Below are positions 1 to 12,300 of a stretch of DNA of 64,000 bases, piece after piece. The stretch is from assembly GCF_947623445.1 (NCBI RefSeq), contig NC_135248.1, positions 2,356,001 to 2,420,000 of the forward strand, given 5' to 3'. Numbering within the stretch: position 1 is the first letter of the stretch; each line of letters begins with the position of its first letter. The notes below the pieces were generated by a model. The model saw only the letters and a program-made list of their open reading frames with translations. It did no database searches and had not been told where the DNA came from. The position numbers and the translations under genes were made by a program. This DNA is from Clavelina lepadiformis. Lineage: Eukaryota; Chordata; Ascidiacea; Aplousobranchia; Clavelinidae.

Positions 1-3000
1 GGTAATGTAACGGTTAAGTCTGTAGCACACTGCCAGGGTCTTATCGAGGTAACTGCTGCCGCAACAGCCGGGCTTTTTTGGTCACTACTGCAATAACTCA
101 CACGATCAATCTGACCATTTAATAAAACGGAAACAACGAATAGAAGGTTAAGTGTTGGATGGGATGAAATCTCTGTACACCAGTCAGTCACACCCAGAAC
201 AATAAATCATAGTCAGCCACCCTTGCTATATTAGCATGCGGCAAAGAAAACTTCGCAGACATCGACAGAGAAACAGGGACTAATTAATTTTTAACGTTAG
301 AACAAATCGAAGCTAATATTATTTTCTAAAGCTAAATGCTGTTCGCACGGATCTTTTGCGTATGTTGCATCGTCAACAAAAATAATACGGTTGGGTGCAT
401 AAATGTTTAGGTCATCTGAATAATCGTTGATTCAGTGGTTTCAAATAACTTATTTGGTCAATGCAACGTTTGAAACGTATTGCGCATGCAATTCAGTTAC
501 TTGTAATTGTTCATGCAACGCCCGATAGCCTAAAGAGTATAATTGCTATCCAACTAAGCAATCGTTACCATACAACCAGCGGTGGTGTAAATAGGTTTAT
601 CACTGATTAACTGTATAAACGTGCCGGGACATTTAATTTCATGATTTATTCCGCCCTCAAGTGATCATATACGTTTAACTCGTGATCAAGTTATAAGTTA
701 TACTACAACGGATCGTCAGAACAACTAATAACGAGGGTGATTCTTTTAAACATGATATTAATTTATTAAATACTTGGTATGAATTCTATAGCCTACCGTA
801 TGGTAGTTAATAACAATTTTAAAACATAGAAAACGATTTATCGTTTACACATGGTTTGAAATAGGTTAACGAAGTAGATTAATATTTCATTTAAACCATA
901 AACTACGATCGGGAAAACCTTGCAACGCGATATACAAATATACACGGCCCTGTGACATGGACTGCACTTGAGTTGGTAAAAATACAGATCACTTGATGAC
1001 GAGGGGGACAAATCATATCACTTTGGCCCAAATATGGCAAATGGGCCGCCAAAGTTCACACCTATGCCTATTATTATTTACACCTATTATTATTTACGCG
1101 GATTGAGTGAAAAATGTTGCACAACGATTTGAGCAGCTCATGTTTACGCAACTATGGAACATTATAACAAGATGAAAGTAAAGAAAAAACAAAAGCTTTC
1201 CACAATCTGCTATAAACACTTCTAATAATCAAATATTCAATATAAATATGTAACGTAGCCCGTTGTTAAAAGTGCGGGCAGTTTGCTTTGTTGATTTTAA
1301 CCATTAAAATGTTGATTCCCGGCCATTTAGATTTTCATTGAAGCTACTGTATAGATTGAGATTTGAGGCTAGATTTGGAATATTTCTGTTTTCGTTACCA
1401 TATGCTATAACATTTAAGTTATACGTTAACAAGAAACTGTGAAAAACAGCTTGGAACGAACGATTTTTCCCGATGCGACAGTGACAGCATTTATTATTTT
1501 GCTGTTGAGTCTTAACAACATCACCCTTGGCAGTCCCAACATAACACGAGTCTACCCAGTGCACAAAATATTAACGGTCTTATACAAAATCATATCAGTA
1601 TAGGTATAACTCCAAACTTTTCACACATGGAAATGTCTAACAAAAGGACATCAGCCAACAAATTATATTAAATTGTTCGTAGAAACAAAAATTACCAATT
1701 GACGTAATAATTAATATTCGTACGTTTATCGCACAAATGCACAACAGCCTGGTGGTGCTCTTTCACGAATATCGGTTTTCTACCTGCTCATAAGCAAACC
1801 AAAGTTAAATTTTAAATTCAAAACTATTGAATTATCTGACTTTCTCACTTAGTTTGCATTTTCGGCAAAACTGACTTTTGCATTTAAAAATTCTAACAAC
1901 AAAGACCAAGATTTTCCATACTGCTTCTCGCTTCTGGATAACTAAATTCAGATTATTGATGCGTTCGCGCTGGACAGCGTTTAATTACCAGATGCTGCCG
2001 TGATCCTTTTTTTTCGACAAACGACTTAATCGTAACAGTCGTATGGTAACAATCGTAACAGCTGGATCTTCTTTTCTTTTTCTTTCTATTCAATTAGAGG
2101 TGAGACTGATTAACGTTTTTTCTTCTGGATTCAATTATAACATCAATATGGAGACGTCGAATTGCACAGCATGTTCTTATCCTCTGTACACATATGTCGT
2201 AGCTGAGGAATTATGATCAACTTTAAGCTGTTTGGGAACGTTGATTTGAATTTCAATCATACAATTTTGCTAAACCAATCAAAGATTGAAAACATTCCTT
2301 CGGGTGCATGTTATCATTTGCCGCATTATTTTCACATGAAAACAACATCGGCCTCCAATCATAATAATAAACCAAGACGCTTTCTAATCTCTCAGTTCGG
2401 ACGATTCTTGAAATGTTAGTGCTTGTGAATCTTTGCACAAAAACAAATACAGCCTCACTCACATAGCTATCAAAAGCTGCCGAAGTTGTGCTATCTCGAT
2501 AACGCCGATGATTGAAGTAATCCACTTAATAAAGAAAATAGTTTTATGAATGATCGCAGCTCTTTGCAGAGGTGTTAATTAATACTTTTAACAGAAAAAA
2601 ACTAAAGCGTAGGTTTAAAACTGTGAACAAAGGACAAAATTAAACATATGACGCTTCTCTGCACTACATAATGGAAGAATAAATTTCAGTAAATTCGTTT
2701 TTCGGAGTAAATTACTGTCACAATGGTTGCTTGCAAAAGGATCCAAAATCAATGGAATGCATAATTACATCGCCTTTTACAACGACCGCTATATCAAACA
2801 GAAGACGTGAGACTAATTAATGGTGAGACTAATTTAAATTTCACTGCTGGATTCAATTATAACATTAAGATCATGACGTCAAAACGCATATGGCGTTGTT
2901 CGATTGTTCTTTATGCACATATGTTGCAGTCAAGGCATTATGATGAATTCTAAAACATTTGAGGATGTTGAACAGTATCTCATGTCATACAATTCTGCTA

Positions 3001-3300
3001 ATTCAATCAAAAATTTAAAAAACCACAAACTAATATCAATTGCCGCATAATTTTTACATGAAAACACCATCCACCTCCAATCATAATTAGGTATCTTCAA
3101 GCAGACACAATTAGGTGCATTTGAGCAAACATTTATTACATTTTGTGTAACAATGGCAAATGAATACATTTTCAAAATAAAAGTTATCGAAATTTTTCAA
3201 GACTAAGTTGTTTCTTGTATTTTTGTATATGACAATCCGGGTATAACTTAGCATTTTTGTAATGTTGTTTGAAATGCTGCTGTTTCGGTTGATAAGTTTA
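1..3300. repeat. Left arm of an 8.7-kb imperfect palindrome
   Basis: Reading inward from base 1 (GGTAATGTAACGGTTAAGTC), this stretch reappears as its reverse complement from 8738 leftward. Matching blocks include 1-300 with 8440-8738, 1304-1564 with 6390-6665, 1900-2100 with 5850-6090, and 2090-3300 with the repeat units of the right half. The arms differ by scattered substitutions and small indels, roughly a tenth of positions by eye. The element may begin before the window, so its left target site cannot be judged. Short ORFs conserved between the arms differ mostly at amino-acid-changing positions, so I do not call genes. It could be a large foldback-type transposon, a segmental inverted duplication, or in part an assembly artefact. 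Confidence 0.85.
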
Positions 3301-3900
3301 GCGTTTGCGAGTAGCGTCGCAAATATTTGATTTGTGTCATTACTGGGCCATTCTTACCAACATTTCAAAAAACATTAAAAAATATATTAAGTTATACCTG
3401 GTTTGTCATATACAAAAATACAAGAAATAACTTAATCTTAGAAGATTCCGATTACTTTTATTTTGAAAACATTAACATTTGCGGAAATTTGCAATAATTG
3501 TTTTACAACTTTTGATACATTTTTGCTTAAATGTACAAGAGTGTGTCTGCTTGAAGATGCATAATTATAATTGGAGGTGGATGTTGTTTTCATGTGAAAA
3601 TAATGCGGCAAATGATCATGTCATGCACCCGAAGAAATGATTTTCAATTTTTGATTGGTTTAGCAAAATTGTATGATTGAAATGTTGATCAACGTTCCCA
3701 AACAGCTTAAAGTTGATCACCATTCCTCAGCTACGACATATGTGTACAGAGGATAAGAACATGCTGTGCAATTCGACGTCTCCATATTGTTGTTATAATT
3801 GAATCCAGCAGAGAAAACGTTAATCAGTCTCACCTCTAATTGGTCTCACGTTGAGTGCGATCCGAAGATCTTTTGTCAAATGTTTCTTGTACAAAATCTA
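3300..3900. repeat. Centre of the palindrome with an unpaired extra repeat unit
   Basis: Around 3300-3360 orientation switches from minus to plus copies of the internal units. Bases 3360-3860 hold a plus-strand copy of the unit that also occurs at 2090-2420 (minus) and 5080-5580 (plus). The unit is recognised by a block reading tcagctacgacatatgtgt, followed by a block reading tgctgtgcaattcgacgtct. This copy has no mirror partner, so the palindrome has a non-palindromic core of about 600 bp. A second related unit lies at 2540-3300 (minus) and 3900-4690 (plus). Confidence 0.7.
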
Positions 3901-6900
3901 AACTAAACATAAACTTATCAACCGAAACAGCAGCATTTCAAACAACATTACAAAATATACTAAGTTATACCCGGTTTGTCATATACCAAAATACAAGAAA
4001 CAAGTTAGTCTTATAAGATTTCAATTACTTTTATTTTGAAAACATATTCATTTGCCATTGTTACACAAAATGTAATAAATGTTTGCTCAAATGCACATAA
4101 GTGTGTCTGCTTGAAGATGCATAATTATGATTGGAGGCCGATGTTGTTTTCATGTAAAAATTATGCGGCAGTTGATATGAGTTTGTGGTTTTTTAAATTT
4201 TTCCATGATTTAGCAGAATTGTATGACATGAGATAATGTACAACATCCTCAAGTGTCTTAAAATTCATCATAATGCCTTGATTGCAACATATGTGCATAA
4301 AGAGCTATCGAACAACGCCATATGCTTTTTGACGTCACAATCTTATTGTTATAATTAAATCCAGCAGAGAAAACTTTAATTAGTCTCACCATTAATTAGT
4401 CTCACGTCTTCTGTTTGATACAACGGTCGTTGTGAAAGGCGATGTATTTATGCATTCCATTGATTTTCGATCTCTTTGCCAGCAACCATTGTGACAGTAA
4501 TTTACAGTGAAAAAATTTATTCTTCCATTATGTCGTGCAGAGAAGCGTCATATGTTTAATTTTGTCCTTTGTTCACAGTTTTAAACCCACGCTTTAGTCT
4601 TTTTCAGTTAAAAGTATTAATTAACACCACTGTAAAGAGTTGCGATCATTCGTAAAACTATTTTCTTATTTCAACTACTTTTAACTATTTTCCAACTATT
4701 TTCTTATTTCGTCGATTATTTCAATTGTCTGCGTTATCGAGATAACACAACTTCGGCAGCTTTTGATAGCGATGTGAGTGAGGCTGTATTTATTTTTGTG
4801 CAAAAATTCACAAGCACTGACATTTCAAGAATCGTCCGAACTGAGAGATTAGAAAGCGTCTTGGTTTATTTGCTAAGTATAGGTTTCTTGAGACAAAAAT
4901 GGTCCAGGAAAGATTCGGATGAAATCTTTGCGCCGCCAATCAACAGTGTGTTACAATTATCTAATCTAATTAATATTAAAATTATCTGACAAGCAATTAA
5001 CTAAAAAGTAAACTTTGCAAAGAATAATTGAAAAACGTATTTTTCAACTTGTTCCTGTACAAGATCAAAATCTAAACATAAACTTAACAACCGAAACAGC
5101 AGTATTCCAAACAACATTACAAAATATATTAAGTTATACCCGGTTTATCATATACCAAACTACAAGAAACAAGTTATTCTTATAAGATTTCAATTACTTT
5201 TATTTTGAAAACGTATTCATTTGCCATTGTTACACAAAATGTAATAAATGTTTGCTCAAATGCACATAAGTGTGTCTGCTTGAAGATGCAGAATTATGAT
5301 TGGAGGTGGATGTTGTTTTCATGTGAAAATAATGCGGCAAATGATAACATGCACCCGAAGGAATGTTTTCAATCTTTGATTGATTTAGCAAAATTGTATG
5401 ATTGAAATGCTGATCAACGTTCCCAAACAGCTTAAAGTTGATCATAATTCCTCAGCTACGACATATGTGTGCAGAGGATAAGAACATGCTGTGCAATTCG
5501 ACGTCTCCATATTGATGTTATAATTGAATCCAGCAGAGACAACGTTAATCAATCTCACCTCTAATAATTGGTCTCACGTGTTCTGTTTGAACTAACAGTC
5601 AATTTGAACGGTGGTGATTTTTGTACTTCTTTGATGTTGGATCTGTTTGCCAGCAAAAGCTGTGACTTGTAGCCTATTTACAAAGCACCTAGGATATTTT
5701 CTATAATTTATTGTTCCCTTGTTTCGTACAGAGAAGCGTCATGCCTCCAACTTTTGTCTTTGATTTACGATTATAAACTCGAGTGTGACCATTTCACGGA
5801 AAGTAGGCCACGCAGCGTATTGTAAAAGATAGGCGCTTATATGAAGAGAATGGAGATGCAAACTAGAAAGAAAAAAATAAGAAAATCCAGCTGTTACGAT
5901 TAACTCTTTGTCTTCAAACAGATTTTTCTGATAATCGTTTGTCGAAAAAAGGGAACACGGCAGCATCTGGTACTTAAACGCTGTCCAGCGCGAACGCATC
6001 AATAATCTGAATTTAGTTTTCCAGAAACGAGAAGCAGTATGGAAAATCTTGGTCTTTGTTGTTAGAATTTTTAAATGCAAAAGTCAGTTTTGCCGAAAAT
6101 GCAAACTAAGTGAGAAAGTCAGATAACTCAAAAGTTTTGAATTTAAAATTTAACTTTGGTTTGCTTATGAGCAGGTAGAAAACCGATATTCGTGAAAGAG
6201 CACCACCAGGCTGTTGTGCATTTGTGCGATAAACGCACGAAAATTATTACGTAAATTGGTAATTTGTGTTTCTACGAACAATTTAATATAATTTTTTGGC
6301 TGATGTCCTTTTGTTGGACATGTCCATGTGTGAAAGGTTCGGAGTTATATCTATGCTGATATAATTTTGTATAAGACCGTTAATATTTTGTGCACTGGGT
6401 AGACTCGTGTTCTGTTGGGGCTGCCAAGGGTGATGTTGTTAAGACTCAACAGCAAAATAATAAATGCTGTCACTGTCGCATCGGGAAAAATCGTTCGTTC
6501 CAACCTATTTTTTACAGTTTCTTGTTAACGTATAACTTAAACGTTATAGCATATGGTAACGAAAACAGAAATACTCCAAATCTAGCATCAAATGTCAATC
6601 TATACAGTAGCTTCAATGAAAATTTTAATGCTAGAATCAACATTTTAACGGTTAAAATGAACTAAGCAAACTGCCCGCACTTTTAACAACGGGCTGCGTT
6701 ACATATTTATATTGAATATTTGATTCTTAGAAGTGTTTATAGCAGATTGTTAAAAGCATTTGTTTTTTCTTTACTTTCATCTTATTATAATGTTCCATAG
6801 TTGGGTAAACATGAGCTGCTCAAATCGTTGTGCAACATTTTTTCACTCAATCCGCGTAAATAATAATTTTTAGTCGATCTTGTTAATATAAAACATAACT

Positions 6901-8738
6901 GGAAAATTTTAGAACAATTGACGTAATGAAAAAACTACTGCTACTGAAACGCAAGAAGTGAAAACATTTAACTTATTTAATTTCAAAATGTTTGCGACAT
7001 GTTGTTTGTAAATAATTCATCTTGTGGGCAGGACATCAGATGAAACTCGCAAGTTGCAAGGACGCCATAAGCTATATAATGTTATTCAGTCAATTGCGAT
7101 GGCAGATGATCTCGTTTGTAAATAAAACTATTTAGTACTTATAGTTATTAAAAACTTAATCATTTGAATGCAAGCTCGAGCATTAGAAAACCTGGAACTG
7201 GTTTCATAATTTTAACTTACTTTCAATATTTTCGTATTTAAGAATTTGTTGAGTACATAAACTCGAAATGATGCGGAACAACAAGAATAATTTAAACTAA
7301 TTGCTGCATCTCAAATTTCAATTAGTTTAGATCATTTTGGTTATTACTTTTGCCGGCTTGAATTTTTTTCGTTTCGTTTAAACTTTTTATATTGTATTTA
7401 ATTTAGTTAATTAGTAATAAACAGTGGTAATCGGTCAATAAATGGTTTGCTACTTGTTGTCATTCTGGTCACAAAGCGAGTTAACATACGTAAAACTGTT
7501 GAATACAGATAAAGCAGACAAACTGTAAATATTATTGACTTCACTTTAAGAAACATAATTAAAGTTGCTTGATAGAGATAGTGAGAGTAAGGATGTACAC
7601 TAATAAACATAAAGCACTGAGCATAGGCATAAGTGTGAACTTTGGCGGCCCATTTGCCACATTTGGGCCAAAGTGATATGATATGACCCCCTCGTCATCA
7701 AGTGATTTGTAATTTTACCAACTCAAGTACGGTCCATGTCACAGGGGCGTGTATATTTGTAAATCGCATTGCAAGGTTTTCCGGATCGTAGTTTATGGTT
7801 TAAATGAAATATTAATCTACTTCGTTAACCTATTTCAAACCATGTGTAAACGATATATCGTTGTCTATGTTTTAATTTTGTTATTAACTATCATAGAGTA
7901 GGCTATAACATTAATAATAAGTATAGATTAATAAATTAATGTAATGTTTAAAAGAATCACCCTCGTTATTAGTTGTGCTGACGATCCATTGTAGTATGAC
8001 GTATAACTTGATCACGAGTTAACCGTATATGATCACTTGAGGGCGGAATAAATCATCAAAATAAATGTCCCGGCACGTTTACCCCATATAGTTAATCAGT
8101 GATAAACCTATTTATACCACCGCTGGTTGTATCGTAACGATTGCTTAGTTGGATAGCAATGTTACTCTTAAGGCTCTCGGGCGTTGCATGAACAATTACA
8201 AGTAACTGAATTGCATGCGCAATACGTTTCAAACGTTGCATTGACCAAATAAGTTATTTGAAACGAATAAATCAACGATTATTCGGATGACCTAAACATT
8301 TATGCACCCAACCGTATTATATTTGTTGACGATGCAACATACACAAAAGATTCGTGCGAACAGCATTTAGGTTTAGAAAAAAATATTACCTTCGATTTGT
8401 TCAAACGTTCAAAATTAATTAGTTCCTGTTCTCTGTCGATGTCTGCGAAGTTTTCTTTGCCGCATGCCAAAATAGGAAGGGTAGCTGACTATGATTTATT
8501 ATTCTGGGTGTGACTGACTGGAGTACAGAAATTTTTTAGTTGTGACTCCAGAACGAGTATTTTCGTAAACATCCCAGTCAGCAGTTATCGTTCTATTCGT
8601 TGTTTCCGTTTTATTAAATGGTGAGATTGATCGTGTGAGTTATTGCACTAGTGACCGAAATAATCTCGGTTGTTGCGGCCGCCGTTACCTCGATAAGACC
8701 CTGGTAGAGTGCTACAGACTTAACCGTTACATTACCTT
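3900..8738. repeat. Right arm of the 8.7-kb palindrome
   Basis: This is the reverse-complement partner of bases 1-3300. It ends at 8738 with the complement of the left terminus (the last bases read cttaaccgttacattacc). It is longer than the left arm because of about 750 extra bases at 6872-7622 and because the internal units are spaced differently (3900-4690, 5080-5740). No transposase, reverse transcriptase or other long coding region is visible on either strand. Confidence 0.85.
6872..7622. repeat. Insertion specific to the right arm
   Basis: The flanks are continuous in the left arm, where the matching junction at about 1060-1105 is instead a short tandem of taaataataatagg. The 750 bases here have no counterpart there. 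Bases 6945-7045 of the insert match 14695-14820 in inverse orientation, sharing blocks such as gtgggcaggacatcaga and tgttgtttgtaaataatt, so the insert contains a dispersed repeat. No clear terminal inverted repeats were seen. Confidence 0.6.
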
Positions 8739-9338
8739 TATCACGATTGTAAAAATGTAAAAGTGTTTTGCCTCTAATTACAACGGTCTGATTTTGAACG
8801 ATAAAATATATTTATGTTCGTTTACATTTTTTTTGACTCCACCGCAACAAACCGTGCTGTATTTATGCATGTCAATTAAAAAAGTTACAAGTCGAAGCTC
8901 ATGCTTTGCCCCGATTACATCATTTTGCATCGATGTGTTCTGGGTTTCTGTATCTTACGGTGACAGAGACAAAACATCAAAAAATAAATGACGCTTTATG
9001 AATATTTGTTTTCATTTAATACCGTAGCAGTAGACTAATTATACCCATAATTTAGGTCAAGAGTATCGTAATTTGCTTCATTCGAGAGTTTGCTCTCGGT
9101 CAGAATACTTGCTTGCCTTACAAGTTCTACCTGCATAATAAGATTTATGAAGAAGTTTCAAAATCTATATTAAGTTACCATTTCGGTAAATAACACAACA
9201 AACAGAGTATAAGGGTGCCAACTACATTCGAAAATATGTGACTGGACAGCTATCTTTATGCTAAGTAATTCAAAAACTTTTAGTTACTTAAAATTTATGT
9301 TGAAATTTATTCTAAACCAGTTGTTCTTCTATTTGCAG
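8739..9338. other. Intergenic spacer upstream of the TDRD9-like gene
   Basis: AT-rich sequence between the palindrome end and the splice acceptor before the TDRD9-like reading frame. It should contain the promoter or an untranslated exon, but I see no convincing TATA box, coding exon or repeat. Confidence 0.5.
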
Positions 9339-9363
9339 GTTATAAGTTAATGTGAGTGGCAAC
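9322..9363 (+). promoter_or_regulatory. 3' splice acceptor and minimal start-stop uORF before the TDRD9-like start
   Basis: A pyrimidine-rich tract ending in tttgcag (AG at 9337-9338) is a good acceptor. It is either the end of a 5' UTR intron or a spliced-leader trans-splice site, which ascidians are known to use. The resulting leader is only 25 nt long and contains ATG immediately followed by TGA at 9350-9355, a one-codon uORF 8 nt before the main ATG at 9364. Confidence 0.55.
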
Positions 9364-12300
9364 ATGACAGCTCCTCATTTGACTCGATTGACACCTGAGC
9401 CAACACTGGATGAGTTCAACAACTTTTCTTCACTTGTACCTCGGACACGTCCAAGAAGAAAGATTTTTCTAGGTGCAAAGTTCCGTGGTAGATGCTTTGA
9501 TCCGAAAACGGAGAAACCTGCAGAACCAGTGATAGAGGATGTGGCCTCGACACCGGAGCGTTATGGCAAGTTTGGCCGTGTGGATGATGATCCTAGTGAC
9601 GATTATAAAGAAGAAATTCTTCCTTCATCAGTTGATATCTCCTTGTTATCGGTTTCGAGTGATGTGGCCTCGACACTGGAGCGTTATGGCAAGTTTGGCC
9701 GTGTGGATGATGATCTTAGTGACGATTATAAAGAAGAAATTCTTCCTTTATCAGTTGATATCTCCTTGTTATCGGCTTCGAGTGATTGCCTGGAGGTTTA
9801 CAATAACTATGACTTCGAGCATCAGTATGATGAAAATCTTCCGACATTCTGTAATCGCTCAGAGATCCTTGATGCCATCTCAGGTTTTGCAATCACCTTC
9901 ATTAAAGGTACAGCTGGAAGTGGGAAAACTACACAAGTGCCCCAATATATTCTGGATCAGCATGCCAGGGCTCGAAAGTACTGCAATATCGTCGTCGCTC
10001 AAACACTGAAGATAATGGCCATACATGACGCAGAAAGGGTGAGCCAGGAAAGAAATTGGGGTCCGGTTGGGCGATTGGTCGGTTATGATGTCGAATTTGA
10101 TAAGAAGACTTCATCTGATACCCGGATCACTTACATGACAACAGGTGTTCTTCTACGGCGCCTCATTGCTAAGAAGACTTTGAGAGAATTCACACATATT
10201 ATCCTGGATGGAGTAAACGAACGAGATCAAGAAACGGACTTTGCGATATTTTTGATTCGCAAACTCTTTGAGTTGAACTCGAGGTCTGTTAAAGTGATTC
10301 TCATGTCAACTAGTTTTGACAATATTCATCTTTCACACTACTTCAACGCTCAAGACCCGGACATCGATACAGAGATACCTGTAACTCATGAGTCGATCTT
10401 TATCGATGGGGGAATTCGTCATGTCAGTGACAATTACATTGAAGATCTTCCCTCATTCGGTAACATTCCTACATTTGAAATTTCCAATCCTGAAATCAGT
10501 GACGAAGCGTACGCTATTGCTGCAAGACTGAAATTTTTTCTGGATAAGATCGAGAAGTATGAGGAAGCAAAGCAGACTTCGATCAAAGGTCAACTTGATC
10601 CCACAAGCTCTTCCAGAGGTTCTGTGCTTGTCTTTCTTCCCGGACTTTGCCATATTCAGAAGATGGAAAAACGTTTATACAATGAACGATTCAAAAGAAA
10701 GCTTCAGATCATTCCGCTTCACTCCTACACCACCTCCGAAAACCTGAGTGATGTTTATGCTAAACCAAACCCGGGATTCCGCAAGATTATCCTTTCCACA
10801 GACATTGCAATAAGCTCATTCACAGTCCCAGACGTAAAGTTCGTCATTGATTTTTGTCTAAAAGAGTGCAAGGTGTGGGATGCAGATACCCACTTCCAAA
10901 GTTTGCAACTTCAATGGGCTTCCCTGGCAAGCGAAATGCAGCGCGCCAACTGTGCAAGCGAACTATTAAATTGCAAGGTTTTCCGTCTTGTACCGGAATG
11001 TTTTTGGGAGTATCGGATGCCTGAAGACGACGAATACCGAGAATTCGAACGATGCTCATTGGAAAGAATAATTTTGTATGTGAAGTTGCTAGATCTTGGC
11101 TCTCCAAAAGCTGTTCTTTCCATGGCCCTTTCTCCACCTGATTTAGACAACATCGAACGTAGCATTTTGCTTTTAAAGGAAATAGGTGCATTGTCGACTA
11201 TAACCAACCAGAAAGAATTAGATGGGGATCTTACCTTTGTTGGTCGTGTTTTGGCTACTCTTCCCATTGATATGCGATTGGGCAAGTTACTGATGCTTGG
11301 CTTTGTTTTTGGTTGCTTGTCGAATTGCTTGGTTATTGCCGCTGCCCTTTCCAAGCCGTGCTTCTTTGCAACACCATACAACCAACCCATGGAAGCATAC
11401 AAAAAGAAACTGTTTTGGGCTCAGGGCAGCTTCAGTGATTGCATTGCGCTGTTGAATGCTTTCCGTGCCTGGGAACATTGCGTCGATACACAGCAATTCA
11501 CAAGAAAATCGGATGAAGACGCTTGGGGTAGAAAAAACTTCATACAGATCAGCCGAATACATGAAGTGAAGTACCTGGTTGATGAACTGCGACAGCGACT
11601 TAGTCACTTTAACATTCGTTCGGATGATCAGTTGCATTGGAGTTCGGAAAATCCGCAGCAATGCGAGCTCATTCTCAAGATAGTGATGGCAGGTGCTTTT
11701 TATCCAAACTTCTTCGAACAGTCGGTTATCGATGAAACTCAAAGTGTAAAAGAGATGTCTTTGCTAGATCCAACTAATACTGTGATGTTTACTGGCATAC
11801 CCCGTGGTAAAGCTCCCTTGTTCAAAGATTCTCTGCTCGAAGCCACCAGGCAGTGTGGAAAACAGAAAGCGATCTTCTATGATGGATGTAAAGCTTTCAT
11901 TCAGTTTGAAGATTCGGACGTCATTGATACTGGCTCCGTTTCACCTGCTGTATATTTGGCTGGAAAACTTACAGAAACAAAAGGAAAACTTGAGATTTGT
12001 CAATCATATGCTGAGAAGCAACCAGAACCGGGTGTCCATACCAGATCACCAACTTTTCTGTACGAACCGGTTGAAAACAACAGATTCAGTGTGGAATTGC
12101 CCAATCCATCTGATCATGCGCGGTTTCCTGTACAAGTTACACATCTGATATCTGCTGTGTCATTTTGGGGCAACATGTTGTTACCCAGAAACATCGAACG
12201 CCTTCGAAACATTGGCGTCACTATCCAAACTAAGATTAGCAGCAAAGTAAATCCAGCAGAACTGGCAGTTGATGATCTTGTTTTAGCACCTTATGATGAT

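Noticed and set aside
1304-6665. Mirror-image ORFs in the two palindrome arms (1304-1564 minus, 6390-6665 plus) with a CCHC-like cluster
   Set aside because: They are conserved only because the arms are copies. By eye about ten changes alter amino acids and about two are silent, so there is no sign of purifying selection, and no known family matches.
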